This document shows, piece by piece, positions 19,514 through 22,309 of a stretch of DNA of 22,309 bases. Made by a program: the position numbers and the translations under genes. The DNA is from a virus: IMG/VR virus record IMGVR_UViG_3300038427_000172, positions 1 through 22,309 of that record; one strand, written 5' to 3'. The notes beneath the pieces were generated by a model that ran no database searches, was not told where the DNA came from, and saw only the letters and a list, made by a program, of their open reading frames with translations. Positions within the stretch are counted from its first letter, which is position 1. Each line of letters begins with the position of its first letter.

Positions 19514-20304
19514 CAGGTCACCTCCAGGTCTTTCGCAGTCCCCACCCAGAGGATCTTCGCATCCTTGCCACCGTGTAGCCTCCAGATCTTCCCGTCAAAG
19601 GAGGCAACTAACCCGAGTTCCCAGAGGGTGACGGCGGGTTTGAAGGGATACTCCTTTCCCGGAATCTTCTCGGTGTATTTCCATGCCTTTCTCGGAAGGA
19701 CAAAGAACGACCCGGTATAGGCCCAGACCGAGTCCCTGACCGAGTCCCAGGCCGAGTCCCTGACCGAGTCCCAGGCCGAGTCCCCGACCGAGTCCCAGAC
19801 CGAGTCCTTGACCGAGTCCCAGACCGAGTCCTTGACCGAGTCCCCGACCGAGTCCCAGACCGAGACCCCGACCGAGTCCCAGACCGAGACCCTGACCGAG
19901 TCCCAGGCCGAGTCCCTGACCGAGTCCCATTCTTTCAGGAGCTGGAGGATCTCCGGGGTGATCTCCGGTGGCTGAAGGGTAAGGGGATTCACAATGGCCT
20001 TTCTCACAAGGATCTTTTCCAGTTTCTTCAGCCATGCCTTATGCGCCCTCTCGCAGGCCCGTTTATGCGCCAGCGTCCACCACTTCGGCGTGATGTCCAT
20101 ATCAATCTTGAAGACCCATTTATCGGGCTCAAGATAGGAGCCGTTCTTGGGGGCGCTCTCGATTCGGGCAAACTCAATTATCTCCGGATCCCTGGTATCA
20201 TCCTTGTAGCCGGCGATCTTTAGGAGGTCTTCATGGGAATCGACCCCCATCTTCCAAATAACCTTCTTATCTCGCCCGATTACACAGGAAAATGCTTTAC
20301 ACAT
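19513..20304 (-). CDS. MCKAFSC-type phage protein with 17 WDSV-like tetrapeptides
   Basis: 263 residues. The ATG at 20304 has GGAGG eight bases upstream and overlaps the upstream gene by eight bases; an in-frame start at 20325 is rejected. The N-terminal 100 residues (MCKAFSCVIGRDKKVIWKMG, then VFKIDMDITPKWW) match a phage family I recall as widespread and of unknown function. Residues 126-193 are 17 tetrapeptides alternating WDSV with R/G/K-D/V-S-V/A. The C-terminus (WKYTEKIPGKEYPFKP, KIWRLHGGKD) is beta-rich. Alternating Trp and acidic/Ser residues could form a beta-solenoid or a protein-binding surface. Confidence 0.7.
   Translation of the reverse strand: MCKAFSCVIGRDKKVIWKMGVDSHEDLLKIAGYKDDTRDPEIIEFARIESAPKNGSYLEPDKWVFKIDMDITPKWWTLAHKRACERAHKAWLKKLEKILVRKAIVNPLTLQPPEITPEILQLLKEWDSVRDSAWDSVRVSVWDSVGVSVWDSVGDSVKDSVWDSVKDSVWDSVGDSAWDSVRDSAWDSVRDSVWAYTGSFFVLPRKAWKYTEKIPGKEYPFKPAVTLWELGLVASFDGKIWRLHGGKDAKILWVGTAKDLEVT
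19726..19929 (-). repeat. 12-bp tandem repeat coding the WDSV tetrapeptides
   Basis: Seventeen 12-base units, 204 bases in total, with a 24-base higher-order pattern (WDSV plus a variant unit). The variant unit changes mostly in its first codon (R, G or K) and its second (D or V). The units differ by point changes, so the repeat has aged or is under selection. Unit number could change by slippage or recombination without breaking the frame. Confidence 0.9.
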
Positions 20305-21277
20305 TTTGGAGTCCCTCCTTGCCATTCTGCATGTAGTCGTTGAACTTGTCCGCGGTGTGGAGGACCAGCTCCATCTGTTCGGCGAAGCAGAGCATGAGGG
20401 TCCCTGGCTGCCCCTTGACGAGCTCCACGGCCGCCTTCACCGCGGTCTGCCGCATGATCGAGAGGTCCGTCTTTGTGTAGTAGGGCTTTGGCTCCATCAC
20501 ATCAGAGAGGGGCCGCCCGGTCCCTGCCGCTCGGCCGGTTAGATCCTCCACTTTTCCCTGCCCAGGGGCAACGGGCCGCGGGGCCTCTGCCGGCTTCGCA
20601 GGGGGGATAGGCTTCGCTACCTCCTTGGGGGGTGCGGCCGCTGGCGGGGCTTCCTTGGGCTTCGCTGCGGGCTCCTTTTCCTTGGCTCCTTCAGGGGGCT
20701 TCTGGAGGCTCCCCTTGATCTCCTTCACCGCCTGGGCCGCGGGATCGCTTGGCTGCCCGGTCTGGGCAGCGATCTTATCGCCCTCGGTCTTCTCCCTTAA
20801 GGCCAACCTTGCGAGGGACTCGATCCGATCCGGGATACAGCTCCCAGGTTGACTTACATCCTCCAGGATCTTGCCGGCCCATACGATCCGGTCCTCGGGG
20901 TGCATGGCCTTCACGCGGTCGTAGACGGCATCCCATCGCTTCTTGATCTCCTCCGGGGTCTCCGGAGTCGCTCCCGAGAGATCCGCCTGGAAGATCTCCT
21001 TTGGTCCCGCGGGTTTCTTCTCCTCTGTGGGTTTCTGGGCTGCTGCTGGAGCCGGGGCCCCATCCGTCTTCGCGGTCCCGATCTTCTTGCCAAAGGACAT
21101 AGCCCCCTTGTCATTCTTCGATGTTGAGTATTCGAGGATATCCCCGACCATCCACCCGCTCATATATTGCTTGACTGCCGGGAGCGCGAAGAGGGTCTTG
21201 TCCTTCGTTGTGCCGTCCTTCTCTGTGACCGAGAGGACAATGTTCTGGCCTTCGATTTTCAGAATCGTTCCTTGCAT
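20297..21277 (-). CDS. Proline-rich linker protein with beta-barrel-like N-terminus
   Basis: 326 residues in three parts. Residues 1-70 (GTILKIEGQNIVLSVTEKDG and SGWMVGDILEYSTS) are beta-rich and could be an OB- or SH3-like domain. The centre is Pro/Ala/Lys-rich and probably disordered, with one helical island (EIKKRWDAVYDRVKAMHPED). The last 60 residues (KTDLSIMRQTAVKAAVELVKG then LVLHTADKFNDYMQNG) resemble the helical tail of phage single-strand-binding-type proteins. Together they suggest, but do not prove, a single-stranded DNA-binding or recombination accessory protein. A regulator with a flexible linker is the alternative. Confidence 0.6.
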   Translation of the reverse strand: MQGTILKIEGQNIVLSVTEKDGTTKDKTLFALPAVKQYMSGWMVGDILEYSTSKNDKGAMSFGKKIGTAKTDGAPAPAAAQKPTEEKKPAGPKEIFQADLSGATPETPEEIKKRWDAVYDRVKAMHPEDRIVWAGKILEDVSQPGSCIPDRIESLARLALREKTEGDKIAAQTGQPSDPAAQAVKEIKGSLQKPPEGAKEKEPAAKPKEAPPAAAPPKEVAKPIPPAKPAEAPRPVAPGQGKVEDLTGRAAGTGRPLSDVMEPKPYYTKTDLSIMRQTAVKAAVELVKGQPGTLMLCFAEQMELVLHTADKFNDYMQNGKEGLQNV

Positions 21278-21280
21278 GAA

Positions 21281-21499
21281 TTATGCCTCCTTTAAGGCGT
21301 GAAATTTCTGGATATCATTCGTGTCGACGATCACACTTTCTACCCGGACCGGGACGGGGAGGGCCGCGTTCAGGGTCCCGACCACCTTGGGCGAGGTATC
21401 GGGCATGAGGGAGAACTCCACGAGCTGTCCCGTCTCTGAATAGGCCACATACCATGTCGTATCGGCCCGGCGGATTTTCCCAACAAGGCGGAGCTTCAT
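21281..21499 (-). CDS. Small beta-rich protein
   Basis: 72 residues (begins MKLRLVGKIRRADTTWYVAY), with strands around WYVAYSETGQLVEFSLMP and PVPVRVESVIVD. Its ATG overlaps the stop of the upstream small gene by ATGA. A longer frame on this strand (to 21733) overlaps two other genes and is rejected. It precedes the linker protein by a few bases and may act with it. Function unknown. Confidence 0.6.
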   Translation of the reverse strand: MKLRLVGKIRRADTTWYVAYSETGQLVEFSLMPDTSPKVVGTLNAALPVPVRVESVIVDTNDIQKFHALKEA

Positions 21500-21654
21500 G
21501 GGAATCCCTCCAGCTCCCAGAGGACCGCAAGACAGGTGACGCTCGCCCGGAGCTCCCGGGCCTGGATGGGCTCCACATCCTGCAGGCGGTCCGCATCCCT
21601 TCGGAGGCCGTGAGCCCGCACTCGAGCAAGGGCCCGCTCGGTCTCGTAGGTCAT
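21496..21654 (-). CDS. 52-residue protein
   Basis: 52 residues (begins MTYETERALARVRAHGLRRD), helical and rich in Arg, ending TCLAVLWELEGFP. Coupled to the next gene by ATGA. Below the usual ORF cut-off but supported by the coupling. Function unknown. Confidence 0.55.
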   Translation of the reverse strand: MTYETERALARVRAHGLRRDADRLQDVEPIQARELRASVTCLAVLWELEGFP

Positions 21655-21702
21655 ACCGCCGCCCCGAGTAGTCTGGATCCGCGCCGAGCACCTTCAAAGC
21701 AA

Positions 21703-21801
21703 TCAAGTGGTGGAGTGTCCCCCCCCCCAACAACGCTCATCATCTTCGAAGGGACAGAGTGTGCAAGCATAGGGTATCCGGTATTCTTCTATGAGGACCA
21801 C
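21703..21801 (-). pseudogene. Small zinc-knuckle ORF apparently broken at a run of ten G
   Basis: From a GTG at 21801 the frame reads MVLIEEYRIPYACTLC then PFEDDERCWGGG and stops soon after the G run, giving 32 residues. Cys13, Cys16 and Cys24 suggest a knuckle. If the run were 9 or 12 G instead of 10, the frame would end at 21651 with a four-base ATGA overlap to the next gene, matching the genome's habit. If it were 8 or 11, it would read HHLIALKVLGADPDYSG, which looks well coded but then runs over the next gene. A sequencing or assembly error, or slippage, is likely. Confidence 0.45.
21719..21728 (-). repeat. Homopolymer of ten G (minus strand)
   Basis: An uninterrupted run of ten G inside a small reading frame, with a seven-base run 80 bases upstream. 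Such runs are prone to slippage in polymerase and sequencer alike, so the frame here is uncertain. Confidence 0.9.
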
Positions 21802-22286
21802 CGGGACCCCCCCTTGGCCTGGACGTAGGGAGTGCCCTCTACCTTGAGATCGCAGAGCTCGGAGACCTTCTCCTTGCCAACCAGGGCATCGGCCATCGTC
21901 AGCGGGATCGTATCCCCGACCTTCTCGGCCTGCCTGATGAGCTCCTCCCGCTGCTTTTCCGCGATGGTCATGGCGTCCAAGGGATACTTCTCCTTGAAGG
22001 CCCGCACATCGAGGATCCGGGTGGTCCGATACTTGTAGAGGAGGACCAGATCGTCCTGCTCCTTGATGTTGAGCTCCTCGGCCCGAGTGATGAGGCCCGC
22101 CCGCTCCGTCTGGAGGGCGGCGAGGTCCCGCTTGGTTGTCTCGATGAGGTTGTCGACTGTGTAGATCCGCGTGAGGATGTGCTCATCCTCTTCGCCGGGC
22201 GGGAGGGGCTCTTTCCGCAGCTCGCGGGCTTCCTCCCCCGGGGTCATGGTCTCCTCTGGAAGTCGGTGGGTCGGAGTCTTTGCCAT
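21789..22286 (-). CDS. Coiled-coil protein of unknown function
   Basis: 165 residues. After a charged N-terminus (ETMTPGEEARELRKEPLPPG), residues 38-70 form a coiled coil (TVDNLIETTKRDLAALQTER then AGLITRAEEL). A second helical part (VRAFKEKYPLDAMTIAEK) and a C-terminal DLKVEGTPYVQ follow. It starts directly on the base after the upstream stop (TGA then ATG). I recognise no family. Position upstream of the beta-barrel-like protein suggests an accessory replication or recombination factor, but nothing in the sequence proves this. Confidence 0.6.
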   Translation of the reverse strand: MAKTPTHRLPEETMTPGEEARELRKEPLPPGEEDEHILTRIYTVDNLIETTKRDLAALQTERAGLITRAEELNIKEQDDLVLLYKYRTTRILDVRAFKEKYPLDAMTIAEKQREELIRQAEKVGDTIPLTMADALVGKEKVSELCDLKVEGTPYVQAKGGSRWSS

Positions 22287-22309
22287 TCAGGTCATCCCCT
22301 GGAGGCGCT
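22287..22309 (-). CDS. Last codons of an upstream gene, cut by window edge
   Basis: The frame that ends RLQGMT and TGA directly before the ATG at 22286 is open to the window edge. Only six residues are visible, so this is a positional inference from the tight packing of the other genes. Confidence 0.3.

Noticed and set aside
19595-20035. Minus-strand ORF with GLGQ/GLGL repeats
   Set aside because: It is a second frame of the WDSV repeat; the WDSV frame has a Shine-Dalgarno and non-repeat domains on both sides.
1-22309. tRNA genes, insertion sequences, integrase or attachment sites
   Set aside because: I saw no cloverleaf, no transposase motif and no recombinase catalytic residues in any frame, so whether this is a free virus or a provirus stays open.

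Overview
The window looks like about 22 kb of a tailed virus or provirus (HK97-type head and packaging genes) from a GC-rich euryarchaeon. The archaeal assignment is inferred from promoters: at four places an archaeal-type TATA box sits about 28-30 bases before an ATG that has no Shine-Dalgarno, as expected for leaderless mRNAs, while many internal genes have a GGAGG site. A PKD domain on the candidate lysin fits a methanogen-type host such as a Methanomicrobiales member, but the host cannot be fixed from sequence alone. Every gene I can support is on the minus strand, so transcription runs from base 22309 toward base 1. Genes are tightly packed, often with ATGA, GTGA or TGATG stop/start overlaps, and many are too short for ordinary ORF cut-offs.

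Layout in the direction of transcription. (1) 22309-19295: coiled-coil and proline-rich proteins, small proteins, one small ORF broken by a run of ten G, and a protein with 17 WDSV-like tetrapeptides. (2) 19291-13992: nucleic-acid metabolism, with an HNH protein, MazG-like, DUF3310-like, a PD-(D/E)XK nuclease, zinc ribbons, two DNA methyltransferases and an ASCH protein. An AT-rich island at about 16.4-16.6 kb carries iterated dyads. (3) 13931-12081: a promoter, a holin-like membrane protein and a papain-like protease with a PKD domain, a candidate lysis cassette. (4) 12077-8931: small zinc, HTH and membrane proteins plus a calcineurin-like phosphoesterase. (5) 8930-3434: terminase small and large subunits, then a promoter, portal, and a MuF head protein fused to a glutamine amidotransferase. 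(6) 3374-1885: a separate promoter-to-poly-T unit inside the head genes. (7) 1830-1: a second copy of the portal-type promoter, prohead protease/scaffold, and a decoration-like protein cut by the window edge.

Region 6 is the strongest candidate for an undescribed system. It encodes a winged-helix-like protein, then an untranslated pentanucleotide array, then a RAMP/Cas7-like protein, then a ribbon-helix-helix protein. Read as RNA, the array has three blocks of 8, 11 and 10 in-phase pentamers, nearly all GGYNN. Each block starts with GGCTC and ends with GGATT. A lone RAMP-like protein directly downstream of a 5-nt-periodic transcribed array suggests a ribonucleoprotein whose subunits each contact one pentamer. 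That is inference, but it makes specific testable predictions. The amidotransferase-MuF fusion is the second notable item.
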